From contig NZ_PSNW01000001.1 in NCBI RefSeq assembly GCF_002930645.1, forward strand, positions 186,001 through 250,000: DNA of 64,000 nt. Reading direction: 5' to 3'. Shown here in pieces: positions 26,560-35,618 of the stretch; positions within the stretch are counted from its first letter, which is position 1, and each line of letters opens with the position of its first letter. This DNA is from Solimonas fluminis. GTDB taxonomy: Bacteria > Pseudomonadota > Gammaproteobacteria > Nevskiales > Nevskiaceae. The translations under genes and the position numbers were made by a program. A model generated the notes under the pieces. The model did not search any database. It saw nothing but the letters and a program-made list of their open reading frames with translations, and was not told the DNA's origin.

Positions 26560-28311
26560 TCAGGGCACCCCGCAACGCGAAGGTGCCTTGCCCAGCGGCG
26601 CGCCGGTGTCGAGCGAGCCTCGCCGCTCGGAGAGCCGGGCGCCGTCGGGGCCGCCCGCGCGGCCCCACCAGTTGCCGCGCAGCAGCACGTCAAGTCCCTC
26701 AGTGGTCGCGTCATGTCTGGCACGGCCGGCAATGCAGTTGCCGCCGCGGCTGCCGAGGGCGCCCCCGCCGAAGTCCACGCTGGCTGTTTCGATGCGCCCG
26801 AGGTTGATCTTCTTGAAGGCCAGCGCGCTGTCGCCGGCACCGCGGAAATCGCTGCTCTCCACGCGTAGCCGCAGTTCCCGCAATGGCGCGATCACGCCCA
26901 CGACGAGGTTGCTGTAGGCGTTGTTGCGGAAGCTGGAATCGACCACCTCGACATCGATCAGGCCATCGGACAGTCCGCCGTTGAGCAGGGATACGCCACT
27001 GAGGATCGTGAGCCCGTTGTTGCAGTTGGAGAAGTCGCTGTCGCGCACGCGCAATACCGTGGTGTTGTCGGCGCCGTCGCTGCCGACGAGAATGCATTCG
27101 CCCAGGTTGAAGGGCAGCGGCTGCGCATCCGGGCTGCCGGGACGCTCGGTGGTGTCGCGGACGATGACGCGGTCCAGTTCCAGGATCAGCGTCGAACCGC
27201 TGCCGAGGTTGTCCTGCTGCAGCATGTCGCCGGGATTGTCGACGAAGGAGCTATCGTTGATACGCATCTCGCCATGTGCCGGGCCGTGACTGATGACGGC
27301 CTCCATGCCATTGCAGGAGAAACCACCGATGCCGTGCTCGAAGACATTGCGATCGATGGTCCATCGGGCCAACGCGTTGTCGGCCAGGTTCATGAACAGG
27401 CCCTCGCAGTCGGCGCCGGGGCCGCCGATGAAAGTCTGCTTGTTGTTCACCGACATTGCCTCCAGGCGTGCGTTGCCGGTGATCTGCGTGGTGATGGCAT
27501 GCACCAGGTGGAATTCCTGCGTCTCGCCCAGCGGGCCCTTATGCAGCTCCGTCACGAAGTTGCCGGAGATGTCGGCGCGGTAGTCGGCCGAGCCCTTGAT
27601 GCGCAGGTCGATGCCGTTTCCGCAGGCGGCGTGGTGTACATGGTTGTCGAGGATGCTAACCTCGCCCTCGCCCTCGTCGGCATCCACCATGATCCCGGCC
27701 CAGCCGGCCGGCAGGACCAGCGGCACGCCGAAGTACGGCAACCGCGTCGGTGCGGTGAAGCGCTCCACCGTGAAGCCGACCGCGCAGCGCGTGTTGTAGC
27801 CGGATACATCGTTGCCGCGAATGACCGCGCCCGGCACGTTGATCCCATAGATGCCGCCGCGCGAGGCCGAGGCGATCACCAGGTTGCGTACCTCGCTGCT
27901 TGGCGCCAGCCGCACGGCGTCGCCGCGCTGGCGCAGCGGATTGCTGTTGGCGATGCGCGGCAGTGAGGCGAGTTCGCTGACGCCCGCCACCGCCGCATCG
28001 GAGCGCTTGCGCACCACCGCCGGCCCGCCACCGATCAGCCGCTGCCCATGCTGCAGGGCGATGCCGCCCTCCAGCGGAGCCATGCCAAGCGGTGCTGGCA
28101 GCACCACCAGGGTGTCGCCCGGCGCGGAAGCCCGCTCCAGTTCCGCCAGCGAGCTGAAGGGACGCTGCCGGCTGCCGTCACCGCCCTCGGGCGCCTCGGC
28201 ACTGACGTAAAGCGTCTTGCCGGACGAAACAACCGCCTCGTCATTGGAGCCACTGCCCGCGCCGCAGCCCGCCAGCAGCAACAGCGGCAGGAACCAGAGC
28301 GCGGATTTCAT
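26560..28311 (-). CDS. Exported right-handed beta-helix lipoprotein
   Basis: A 583-residue lipoprotein (signal WFLPLLLLAGC, acylated Cys at about residue 16). After an N-terminal LYVSAEAPEGGDGSRQRPFSSL segment like those of DUF1565 proteins, it carries many short repeated strands with N and G turns (VRNLVIASA, VIRGNDVSG, VSILDNHVHHAACGNG, RWTIDRNVFEHG) that fit a parallel beta-helix, ending in LLRGNWWGRAGGP. Such folds often bind or cut polysaccharides, but no catalytic set is clear. Its start overlaps the stop of the CocE-like gene as ATGA, so the two are translationally coupled. Confidence 0.8.
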   Translation of the reverse strand: MKSALWFLPLLLLAGCGAGSGSNDEAVVSSGKTLYVSAEAPEGGDGSRQRPFSSLAELERASAPGDTLVVLPAPLGMAPLEGGIALQHGQRLIGGGPAVVRKRSDAAVAGVSELASLPRIANSNPLRQRGDAVRLAPSSEVRNLVIASASRGGIYGINVPGAVIRGNDVSGYNTRCAVGFTVERFTAPTRLPYFGVPLVLPAGWAGIMVDADEGEGEVSILDNHVHHAACGNGIDLRIKGSADYRADISGNFVTELHKGPLGETQEFHLVHAITTQITGNARLEAMSVNNKQTFIGGPGADCEGLFMNLADNALARWTIDRNVFEHGIGGFSCNGMEAVISHGPAHGEMRINDSSFVDNPGDMLQQDNLGSGSTLILELDRVIVRDTTERPGSPDAQPLPFNLGECILVGSDGADNTTVLRVRDSDFSNCNNGLTILSGVSLLNGGLSDGLIDVEVVDSSFRNNAYSNLVVGVIAPLRELRLRVESSDFRGAGDSALAFKKINLGRIETASVDFGGGALGSRGGNCIAGRARHDATTEGLDVLLRGNWWGRAGGPDGARLSERRGSLDTGAPLGKAPSRCGVP

Positions 28312-30260
28312 GGCGTGGCCTGCAGGGCGGACACCGGCACGACAGGGATGACCACGCTGGACGGATATTGCGCGTCGCCATAGATTCTCATAACGCCGGC
28401 CAGGGACTGCAGCAGATTCGGGATCGGCATCATCGCGAAGGGGAAGTTGCTGGCCCCCACCGAGATGCGCAGGCGATGCCCCTTGCGGATCAGGGCGCTG
28501 GTCGGAAACACCTCCACCGGCACATGGACGAGATTGCCGATACCCACGGTTTCCACCGAGTCGGCGGTGAAGGGATGCCAGGGCTGGATCATCTGGCCGT
28601 CGAGCCAGCGCGAGCGGCTCGCGTCCACCGCGCGCAGCGAGGCCGTCTGCAGTCCGCTGCTGAGCGAGCGCGCGTTGCCGTTCGGCTCCAGGTCGGAGAC
28701 CCTCACCACCAGGCCCGCATCCAGCGCCGTGGTCGATATCCAGATGTCGGCCTGGATCGGGCCGTTGATGTACAGGTCCTGTTCCAGCGGCGCTGTGTCG
28801 AAGGTCGCTTCCAGGGTCTGCGCCAGGTTGTCGCTGTACCAGCAGGGCAGCGGCGCGTAGGCCACGATGCCGATCGCGATCTGCATGGCGCTCTCGGAGC
28901 AGACGCCGTTGAAGGGTTGCTGGATCACGGTGGCCGGCGCCGCGCCGGCGGCGGGCGTTTCCTCCGCCAGCGAACCGCCCTGCAGGTAGAGGCGCTGCGC
29001 GCGCGCCTGCGGATGCGGCCAGTCGCTGCTGGTGTCGAAGCGCTCATGGCCCCACACCCACTGCGTGACATTGGGCAGGTGCTCGGCGCCATTGGGAATG
29101 TCCTTGAGATAGCGGTCGAACCACATCATCGCGATGTGATCCAGCGAGGGCACGCCATCCATCGGCAGGCCGGTGCCGGTGGCGGCCTCCAGGTGATGCC
29201 AGGGGCCGATCAGCAGCTTGGCCGTGGTATGCCCCTTCAGCGCCTCGTAGTTCAGTGGCTCGCTGCGCTGGAAGATGTCGAAAAGGCCGCCAACGATGAA
29301 GGTGGGCACCTTCACGCCACGCGCGACTTCCAGCGGCGCCTTGTCGGCCCAATAGCCGTTGTCGTAGGCAGTGTCCGGCTCGGCGGCGAGCACGCCCAGC
29401 GTGCGTGGCACCAGGAAGCCGTTGAGGCCCAGCAGATGATCCGCCACGGCAGCGGCGTACTGCGCCGGCTGGTCATGGAACGCCGGATTGACCGTGGCCA
29501 ACGCCGTCACCACCGCCATCCAGGCCGGCAGGAAGGCGATACTGCCCTGCCCGCCCACCAGCACCACGTCGCGGTAGATGTCGCCATGCGGCACGATCGG
29601 GAACACCGCCTTGATCGCCGGGTGCCCGCCCTTCGCCGCCAGCAGCGCGGTGGTGGCGGTAGCGGAGATGCCCCACGTGCCGACCACGCCATTGCTCCAG
29701 GGTTGCCGGATCACCCAGTCGATAACCTGCGGGTAGTCCTGCTGCTCGCGTGCGCTGAAGGGGTCCCAGCCACCACCGGAGCGGCCGGTGCCACGCACGT
29801 CGACTTGCACGTGGTTGTAGCCGCGCTTCACGAAGTAGGGATTGATCGCGCCGCCCAGCGAGACGTAGGCGGTGACGTTCTTGTTGTACGGCGTGAAGGT
29901 CACGATGGTCGGAAGCGGCGAGCTTTCCGCGGTGCCATCCGCGCCCGTCGGCCGCACCACCTGCAGCGAGATGGCGGTGCCATCGTCCATCGTCAACACG
30001 ATGTTGTCGTGCTTGACGGTGCCGGCGTAGGTCTCCGGCGTCTCGTAGTCCACCCAGCCGGCGGCGCCGCTGCTGCGCGGAGCCGGGCTGCGCCGGGCCG
30101 GCTCGGAACGCGTGCCCAGCGTGGTCGCCAGGCCGCGGGCCATCGGCGTTTCGCTGCCACCACCCTCCACCTTCGAAGAACTGCCGCAGCCGGCGAGCAC
30201 CAGCAGTGCCGCGCCCAGCAGCGGAAGCAGCTTCGGCTTGGGCGTCTTCTCCATCCTCAT
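28308..30260 (-). CDS. CocE/NonD family hydrolase, lipoprotein
   Basis: A 650-residue alpha/beta hydrolase of the X-Pro dipeptidyl-peptidase/cocaine-esterase class. It has a lipobox (VLAGC, Cys 25), the VDVRGTGRSGG segment near residue 153, the nucleophile elbow with S199 in GTWGISATA, a GLFDIF acid-region motif and GPWHHLE around the catalytic His, then a C-terminal jelly-roll domain. The lipobox places it at the cell surface or outer membrane. Start 30260 is chosen for AGGGGTGCGC upstream; ATG 30254 is the alternative. It heads the operon with the beta-helix gene under two tandem operators. The ester or amide substrate is unknown. Confidence 0.88.
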   Translation of the reverse strand: MRMEKTPKPKLLPLLGAALLVLAGCGSSSKVEGGGSETPMARGLATTLGTRSEPARRSPAPRSSGAAGWVDYETPETYAGTVKHDNIVLTMDDGTAISLQVVRPTGADGTAESSPLPTIVTFTPYNKNVTAYVSLGGAINPYFVKRGYNHVQVDVRGTGRSGGGWDPFSAREQQDYPQVIDWVIRQPWSNGVVGTWGISATATTALLAAKGGHPAIKAVFPIVPHGDIYRDVVLVGGQGSIAFLPAWMAVVTALATVNPAFHDQPAQYAAAVADHLLGLNGFLVPRTLGVLAAEPDTAYDNGYWADKAPLEVARGVKVPTFIVGGLFDIFQRSEPLNYEALKGHTTAKLLIGPWHHLEAATGTGLPMDGVPSLDHIAMMWFDRYLKDIPNGAEHLPNVTQWVWGHERFDTSSDWPHPQARAQRLYLQGGSLAEETPAAGAAPATVIQQPFNGVCSESAMQIAIGIVAYAPLPCWYSDNLAQTLEATFDTAPLEQDLYINGPIQADIWISTTALDAGLVVRVSDLEPNGNARSLSSGLQTASLRAVDASRSRWLDGQMIQPWHPFTADSVETVGIGNLVHVPVEVFPTSALIRKGHRLRISVGASNFPFAMMPIPNLLQSLAGVMRIYGDAQYPSSVVIPVVPVSALQATP

Positions 30261-30278
30261 GCGCACCCCTGAGCCTTT

Positions 30279-30315
30279 GTATCCACTTGGATACCTAAAG
30301 TATCCAGTTGGATAC
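30279..30315. promoter_or_regulatory. Tandem 16-bp palindromic operators
   Basis: GTATCCACTTGGATAC (30279-30294) and GTATCCAGTTGGATAC (30300-30315), each with perfect 7-base arms and a 2-base centre. Their centres are 21 bases apart, two helical turns, so two dimers could bind on one face. They lie between the CocE start (30260) and the TetR start (30344). Confidence 0.85.
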
Positions 30316-30343
30316 CTTCCGTCAAGCAGGTACAATCGGCGAC

Positions 30344-30976
30344 ATGGAAACGGATGGCCCTACGCAACCCGGCGGCAAGCAACGCCTCATCGAAGCCGCG
30401 TTCCGGCTCGCGGCGCGCAACGGCAACTCACTGTCTTCACTCGGATTACGTGAACTGGCCCGCGAGGCCGGGCTCAACCACAACACCTTCTATCGCCACT
30501 TCGAGACACTGGAAGACCTGGGGCACGCCGCCGCCGCCGAGGTGGCAGGCAAGTTCATGGCGGCCATGAAGGAGATCCGGCGCAATGCCGCGCGGCACGC
30601 CGACGCCTCGGTTGGCGCAGCGGAGTATTTCCTGGACTGGGCGCGCGACAACAGCAGCGTGCTGAGGATCGGCGTGCGTGAACTGCATAACGCCGAGTCG
30701 CCGATGCGCAAGGCGATGCAGCGGGTGATCCACGAGATCGCGACCGAGAGCGTGGATCAGATCACCAGCATGAAGCTGGTGCCGGGCGCAAAGCCGGATG
30801 CCCTGCTGCAGGCCACCACCTCGATCACCTACTACATGTGCTACCGCGCGCTGGACTACCTGGAGAGCCCGCGTCAGCGCCGCGTGATCCGCGACGACCT
30901 GGTGAGCTACATGCGCGCCCAATTCCTGGGCCGCCTGGCCCTGCAGCAGGCTGCCAAGAAGCCTTTCGAGGCTTAG
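30344..30976 (+). CDS. TetR family regulator of the CocE cluster
   Basis: A 210-residue TetR protein. The HTH reads SLGLRELAREAGLNHNTFYRHFETLEDL at residues 37-64, close to the FabR/FadR-like subgroup. It starts 29 bases after a pair of tandem palindromes and is divergent from the CocE-like gene, so it most likely represses that operon and itself. Its 3' end overlaps the convergent epimerase gene by four bases. Ligand unknown; regulators of this subgroup often sense acyl compounds. Confidence 0.88.
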   Translation: METDGPTQPGGKQRLIEAAFRLAARNGNSLSSLGLRELAREAGLNHNTFYRHFETLEDLGHAAAAEVAGKFMAAMKEIRRNAARHADASVGAAEYFLDWARDNSSVLRIGVRELHNAESPMRKAMQRVIHEIATESVDQITSMKLVPGAKPDALLQATTSITYYMCYRALDYLESPRQRRVIRDDLVSYMRAQFLGRLALQQAAKKPFEA

Positions 30977-31938
30977 GATAACTCGCGCGCGACGCCGCGC
31001 ATGCCTTCCTCCAGCGACACCGCCGGCTCATAACCGAGCAGCCGCCGTGCCTTTTCGATGGAGTAGGCACCGCGGCGGCGCAGGAAGTGGATGCCCGCCG
31101 CGCTTGCCGGCGGCTTGCGGCCCAGCAGCCGGTACAGCCAGGCCAGCAGGCCGACGACGGCAATCAGCAAGGCTCCCGGCGCCGTCGGCACCCGCTCGCG
31201 CCCCAGCAGGCGCGCGTGGTACGCGAAGAATTCGCGGCATTCGGTGGCGACACCGTCGGAGATCGTGAAGCACTCGCCGCCTGCCTTCCTCTCCAGCGCC
31301 AGGAAGACGCCGTCGAGCAGGTTGTCGACGTGGACATGGTTGATCACGCCGCGCCCGCCGTCCGGCAGCATGAACAGGCCCTGCTTGAGCAGCTGCAGCG
31401 GTCGCAGCACCCAGGGAACGCTACCGGCACCGTAGACATCGCCGGGCCGGATCACGATCACCTCGAAGCGCCCCGGGCGGTGGAACTCCAGCGCCACGCG
31501 TTCGCTGCGCAGCTTGGTCTCGTTGTAGATATTGCCGTCGTCGCGGAAGGGGCCCTCCTCGGTCACCCCGTCCGGGTAGCCGAAGCCGTAGACCATCACC
31601 GAGGACAGCTGCACCAGCTGGCGCACGGCCTGCGCTTCCGCTGCGCGGCAGACCGAGCGCGTACCCTCGACATTGACGCGCTCGTAGAGTTCGCGCGCGC
31701 CGTCCTCCTCGACGATAGCCGCGGTATGGAACACGATGTCGGCCCCGCTGAAGCAGCGCTGCAGCAACACGGCGTCGTTGATGTCGCCGACGAAGACTTC
31801 CGCACCCTGCTCCCTGGCACGCTGCGCCGCCGCCGGCGAAACGTCCAGGCCCCGCACCTGCCAGCCCAGTTCCCGCGCGCGCTGCGCCATGCGCAGGCCG
31901 ATGAAGCCACCGATGCCGGTGATCGCGATCGTCGTCAT
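30973..31938 (-). CDS. NAD(P)-dependent epimerase/dehydratase, 3-beta-HSD-like
   Basis: A 321-residue extended SDR. TGIGGFIG at residues 7-14 binds the cofactor, SSVMVYG gives the catalytic Ser, and IYNETK the Tyr/Lys pair. A hydrophobic stretch (APGALLIAVVGLLAWLYRLLG) near residue 250 recalls membrane-associated 3-beta-hydroxysteroid dehydrogenases/isomerases. Its start overlaps the stop of a TetR gene (ATGA), so the two are coupled. A steroid or other cyclic hydroxy-lipid is plausible but unproven as substrate. Confidence 0.85.
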   Translation of the reverse strand: MTTIAITGIGGFIGLRMAQRARELGWQVRGLDVSPAAAQRAREQGAEVFVGDINDAVLLQRCFSGADIVFHTAAIVEEDGARELYERVNVEGTRSVCRAAEAQAVRQLVQLSSVMVYGFGYPDGVTEEGPFRDDGNIYNETKLRSERVALEFHRPGRFEVIVIRPGDVYGAGSVPWVLRPLQLLKQGLFMLPDGGRGVINHVHVDNLLDGVFLALERKAGGECFTISDGVATECREFFAYHARLLGRERVPTAPGALLIAVVGLLAWLYRLLGRKPPASAAGIHFLRRRGAYSIEKARRLLGYEPAVSLEEGMRGVARELS

Positions 31939-32603
31939 TTCCCCTTCTCCTGTCGGGCCATCGCCGCCCCGCCGAGCAGCAGAGCCTGCATCACATCGCT
32001 GATCGCGTCATGGAGCTGCTGCAGGCTGCCGGGATCGCCGGACATCAGCCATTCCGCCAGCAGTTCGTTGATGCCGCCAACCAGCGCCAGGCTCACCGGG
32101 TGGTAGTTGCGGCGCGGCAGCAGCCCCTGCGCCACCAGCGAATCGGCATAGCCCTCCAGCACCTGGGCGAACTCCCGGATCACCTCGCGGCGGCGCTTCT
32201 CCACCGCCGGACTCACGCCGACCACCTCCAGCACGCCAACCTGCGCACGGCGACGGTCGCGGACGTAGGTCTCGATGAAGGCCCCCATCACCTGCGGAAT
32301 GCGCGCCGCCAGGTCCAGGCCCGGGCGCTGCAGCGCCTCGCGCACCGCGCCCTGGGCCTCGCGGATGATCCGCTCGTACAGCACCAGCAGCAGGGCCTCG
32401 CGGCCGGCGAAAGCCTCGTAGAAGTGACGGGTGGTGACCTTGGCGTCGGCGCAGAGCTGCTCGATCGGCGTGTTCTGGTACCCCTGGGTGGCGAACAGCT
32501 CCAGCGCCGTCGCCAGCAGGCGCTCGCGGCGTTCCTGCACGCGCTGCTCGGCATTCACGCCGCCATAGACGCGGCGCTTGGAGGGGAGGGGTTTCTTGCT
32601 CAT
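31935..32603 (-). CDS. TetR/AcrR family regulator
   Basis: A 222-residue regulator with HTH TPIEQLCADAKVTTRHFYEAFAGREALL at about residues 42-69. It is translationally coupled to the epimerase gene and divergent from the MBL-fold gene at 32705, so it probably controls both directions. The start at 32603 is the first ATG with coding sequence (MSKKPLPSKRR); an upstream frame extension has no coding character. The chain resembles the regulator at 23171 in its ERRERLLA/YFYESF-type HTH. Confidence 0.87.
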   Translation of the reverse strand: MSKKPLPSKRRVYGGVNAEQRVQERRERLLATALELFATQGYQNTPIEQLCADAKVTTRHFYEAFAGREALLLVLYERIIREAQGAVREALQRPGLDLAARIPQVMGAFIETYVRDRRRAQVGVLEVVGVSPAVEKRRREVIREFAQVLEGYADSLVAQGLLPRRNYHPVSLALVGGINELLAEWLMSGDPGSLQQLHDAISDVMQALLLGGAAMARQEKGK

Positions 32604-32611
32604 CCGTATAT

Positions 32612-32640
32612 TTGACAAGATTTCTTTCCCAAAATACAGT
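32612..32640 (+). promoter_or_regulatory. Sigma70 promoter for the MBL-fold gene
   Basis: Consensus TTGACA (32612-32617), 17-base spacer, TACAGT (32635-32640). It lies 64 bases before the ATG at 32705 and overlaps the start region of the divergent TetR gene. Confidence 0.7.
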
Positions 32641-32704
32641 CCCGCCACTGCCGCCCTCCGGACGGCGCCCCCTACCCGTTCTCCAGCCGCTGCGAGAGGC
32701 AACG

Positions 32705-33784
32705 ATGAGCATCCTGAACCGCATCACCACCTTCGACGGCACGCGTGACGCCCTGCGCCCCCTGGACCGCGTGGACAACGTCAAGCAGGCCTCCGGCGAT
32801 TTCCGCAAACAGATGCTCGCCGGCCCCAAGGTGCGCTATTACCAGTCCTTCGAACTGGTGCGCGTGCCCTACCCGTCCAAGTACGGCTACCTGAACGCCC
32901 ACACCGGCCCTTCGCCGTACATCCATCTCTGCAACCGCCTGTTCGTCATCCAGTTCGAATCCAGCGAAGGCCTCAAGACCCTGCTGGCCAGCCCGTCGGA
33001 CTGGGAACACCAGCTGGAAACGCCGTTCTTCAAGCGCCTGACCGATTCCTACGGCGTGTTCGCGCCGGTGTCGGAGGCCCTGGTGTTCCGCAAGACCGAT
33101 ACGGTGCTGAACATCCTGAAGAAGATCGGCCTGGACCCGGCCGACGTCGACTACATCACCTACGACCACCTGCATACGCAGAACGTCACGCGCTGGCTCG
33201 GCGGCCCGGGCCGCCCCGGACTGCTGCCCAATGCCAAGCTGCTGGTGATGCGCGAGGAGTGGGAGAGCACGCATTCGCTGATCCCCTGGCAGAACCAGTG
33301 GTACTGCCCCGGCGGCATCGACGGCGTGCCGATGGACAAGGTGATCCTGCTGGACCACGACACCTCGCTGGGTGACGGCTCCGTGGCGCTGGTGCGCACC
33401 AAGGGCCATACCGAGGGCAACCATTCCATCGTGGCGCATACGCCCGAGGGCCTGAAGGTCACCAGCGAGAACGGCGTTTCCGTGGAAGCCTACGTGCCGG
33501 CGCTGTCGCCGGTGCCGGGCGTGGCGGAGTTCGCGCGCTACACCGGCGCGGAAGTGGTGCTCAACGGCAATACCGCCGAATACGCCATCGACCAGTACAT
33601 CTCGATGGTGCAGGAAAAGAGCATCGCCGGGCCCAACCCGCGCGACGAGCGCTATCCCAACATCGCGCCCTCGTCCGAATCGGCCGGCTACTGGCTGTTC
33701 CCGCGCACCGCGCCCGGCTTCCGGGTGGGCGACCTTCAGTACGGCACCCTGCAGAAGGCCCCGCCGGCCCGCAAGGCGGCCTAG
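32705..33784 (+). CDS. MBL-fold hydrolase-like protein
   Basis: A 359-residue metallo-beta-lactamase-fold protein. The first metal motif appears as HLHTQN (H155, H157), where the usual D-H of HxHxDH is replaced, and the second as KGHTEGNH near residue 240; a LDHD element lies at about 217. The C-terminal half (SSESAGYWLFPRTAPGFRVGDLQYGTLQKA) is specific to a group found in lipid-degrading bacteria. A strong promoter and GAGAGGCAACG ribosome site precede the ATG. With altered ligands it may bind one metal or none; substrate unknown. The SDR follows 4 bases later. Confidence 0.8.
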   Translation: MSILNRITTFDGTRDALRPLDRVDNVKQASGDFRKQMLAGPKVRYYQSFELVRVPYPSKYGYLNAHTGPSPYIHLCNRLFVIQFESSEGLKTLLASPSDWEHQLETPFFKRLTDSYGVFAPVSEALVFRKTDTVLNILKKIGLDPADVDYITYDHLHTQNVTRWLGGPGRPGLLPNAKLLVMREEWESTHSLIPWQNQWYCPGGIDGVPMDKVILLDHDTSLGDGSVALVRTKGHTEGNHSIVAHTPEGLKVTSENGVSVEAYVPALSPVPGVAEFARYTGAEVVLNGNTAEYAIDQYISMVQEKSIAGPNPRDERYPNIAPSSESAGYWLFPRTAPGFRVGDLQYGTLQKAPPARKAA

Positions 33785-33788
33785 GCCC

Positions 33789-34604
33789 ATGCCGACGAAG
33801 ACCTACCTGCTGACCGGCTGTGGCTCGGGCATCGGCCGCAACACGGCGATGGCGCTGGTGCGCCGCGGCGACCGCGTCTGCGCCACCGACATCAATGCCG
33901 AGGCCCTGGCGATCCTGCGCAAGGAGCTGGCCTCCCCGGAGAACCTGCGCACCGAACTGCTCGATGTGCGCGATCCGCAGGCCTGGGAAACCCTGGTGGC
34001 GGCGCTGGCCACCGACTGGGGACGGCTGGACGTGGTGATGAACATCGCCGGCTACCTCAAGCCCGGCTATGTGCACGAGGAAAGCGCCGAGGAAGTGCAC
34101 CGCCATTTCGACATCAACACCAAGGGCGTGGTCTTCGGCACGCAGGCGGCGGCCCGACAGATGCTGCGCCAGGGCGGCGGGCATATCGTCAACATCGCCT
34201 CGCTGGCCGGCATTGCGCCGGTGCCGGGCCTGAACCTCTACAGCGCCAGCAAGTTCGCGGTGCGCGGCTACAGCCTCTCGGCAGCCCTGGACCTGGCGCC
34301 GCGCGGCGTGAAGCTCACGGTGATCTGCCCGGACGCGGTACAGACGCCGATGCTGGACCTGCAGGTGGACTACGAACAGGCGGCGATGACCTTTTCCGGC
34401 AACGCCAGGGCGCTGACCGCCGAGGACATCACCCGCGCGATCCTGAATGCACTGGACAAGGCACCCATCGAGATCACGCTGCCAGCCTCGCGCGGCCGGA
34501 TCGCCAAGCTCGGCAGCGCCTTTCCCGGGCTCAGCGGGTCGCTGCTCAAATGGCTGCAGTCCCGCGGCCGCAAGCGCCAGCAGCAGCGGGCACAGGCCCG
34601 CTGA
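33789..34604 (+). CDS. Short-chain dehydrogenase/reductase
   Basis: A 271-residue SDR: TGCGSGIG at 9-16, NIAG in place of NNAG near 80, catalytic Ser in NIASLAG and YSASK near 153. The C-terminus is basic (KWLQSRGRKRQQQRAQAR). The gene lies 4 bases behind the MBL-fold gene, so both probably act on the same compound. This is a different subgroup from the SDR at 20662. Confidence 0.9.
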   Translation: MPTKTYLLTGCGSGIGRNTAMALVRRGDRVCATDINAEALAILRKELASPENLRTELLDVRDPQAWETLVAALATDWGRLDVVMNIAGYLKPGYVHEESAEEVHRHFDINTKGVVFGTQAAARQMLRQGGGHIVNIASLAGIAPVPGLNLYSASKFAVRGYSLSAALDLAPRGVKLTVICPDAVQTPMLDLQVDYEQAAMTFSGNARALTAEDITRAILNALDKAPIEITLPASRGRIAKLGSAFPGLSGSLLKWLQSRGRKRQQQRAQAR

Positions 34605-34607
34605 GCC

Positions 34608-35510
34608 TCAGCGTACCGTCGCCACCTGCAGGCGGCGGTACTGCCCTCGCTTGATCGCGACATATTCCTCGCGCGTGCCGTCTTCCTTGAGCTGGCGCGG
34701 ATATTCCTCCACCGCGTCGAGCCAGCGCTGCAGGCTGCGCTCGAAGCGCTGGCCCTCGGGCACCGACAACTCGGCCAGGTGGGACTCCAGGGCAAGGTAG
34801 TAGCGCATGGCGTTGCGCTCGATGCCGCCGCGCAGGCCGCCGATGTAGCCCTCGCCCTGCGGCGTGAATCCGACCTTGTTGCGGCCCTTGGTGCTGAGAT
34901 AGGCCTGCGTCGCCATCCGCGAGGCGAAGCTCGGGACATAGGAATACGAGAAATGCAGGAAGGTCTTGCCTTCCTCCACCGGCACGGCCTCCACCAGGAT
35001 GCGGTAGTCGCGCGTGCCGACCGGCCCCTTGTCCGCTTCCAGGCGCAGCTGCAGGAAGCCTTCGTCGGCCTGCATGCGGCGGAACTCGAACTCGGCGTAG
35101 TACGGCGCCTCGCCCGAGGCCTCCAGGCGCGCGCCGAGATTCATCGCCAGCTTCGGCGCCGCGGCATCGCCGACCACGCGGCAGCCGGCGACGTTGGGAT
35201 GCACCATCATCGCTTCGCACCAGTTCTCGGGATCGGCCAGCGCGGAGCTGACCGTCGCCAGCGGCTTGCCGATCACGGCGTGGATTTCGCCTTTCAGCGC
35301 GCCCTCCGACTCTGCAGATTGCAGGATCATCGGACGCTTGAACGGACTCCCCTGCAGGCGCTCGGCGCTGGACTGGTAGGTGGCCGCGAGCGCCGCGGCG
35401 GAGGGCTCGGGTGCCGGAGCGGCCAGCAGGACACCGGTCCAGGCGGCAGTCAGCAGCCAGAGGGATCGGTATGCGAGGGTCCAGCGCATTTTCGGGGATG
35501 CCATGTTCAT
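34608..35510 (-). CDS. Exported SRPBCC/START-like protein
   Basis: A 300-residue protein with an N-terminal signal segment (SLWLLTAAWTGVLLAAPAP). The mature part has a START-like pattern: GEIHAVIGKPLATVSSALADPENWCEAM..., then PVGTRDYRILVEAVPVEEGKTFLHFSYSYV, and a long C-terminal helix region. Such folds hold hydrophobic ligands in a cavity. No residue-level assignment is possible. The start is uncertain among the ATGs at 35510, 35504 and 35489; 35510 is used as the first with a GAGG upstream. It converges on the SDR gene. Confidence 0.65.
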   Translation of the reverse strand: MNMASPKMRWTLAYRSLWLLTAAWTGVLLAAPAPEPSAAALAATYQSSAERLQGSPFKRPMILQSAESEGALKGEIHAVIGKPLATVSSALADPENWCEAMMVHPNVAGCRVVGDAAAPKLAMNLGARLEASGEAPYYAEFEFRRMQADEGFLQLRLEADKGPVGTRDYRILVEAVPVEEGKTFLHFSYSYVPSFASRMATQAYLSTKGRNKVGFTPQGEGYIGGLRGGIERNAMRYYLALESHLAELSVPEGQRFERSLQRWLDAVEEYPRQLKEDGTREEYVAIKRGQYRRLQVATVR

Positions 35511-35580
35511 TGTGACCGAGCCTCGATGACGGAGGTTCGCAGGCTTCATGCTGCTGCAACGGCATGAACATCGCATGAAG

Positions 35581-35606
35581 CGTGCCGCCGTCCCCACGGC
35601 GGCACG
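35581..35606 (-). terminator. Strong hairpin between two genes
   Basis: CGTGCCGCCG (35581-35590) and CGGCGGCACG (35597-35606) around TCCCCA. No T-tract follows on either strand, but its position right after the stop of the histone-tail gene suggests a terminator or an RNA 3'-end stabiliser. Confidence 0.5.
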
Positions 35607-35618
35607 CGGCAGTCCAGC

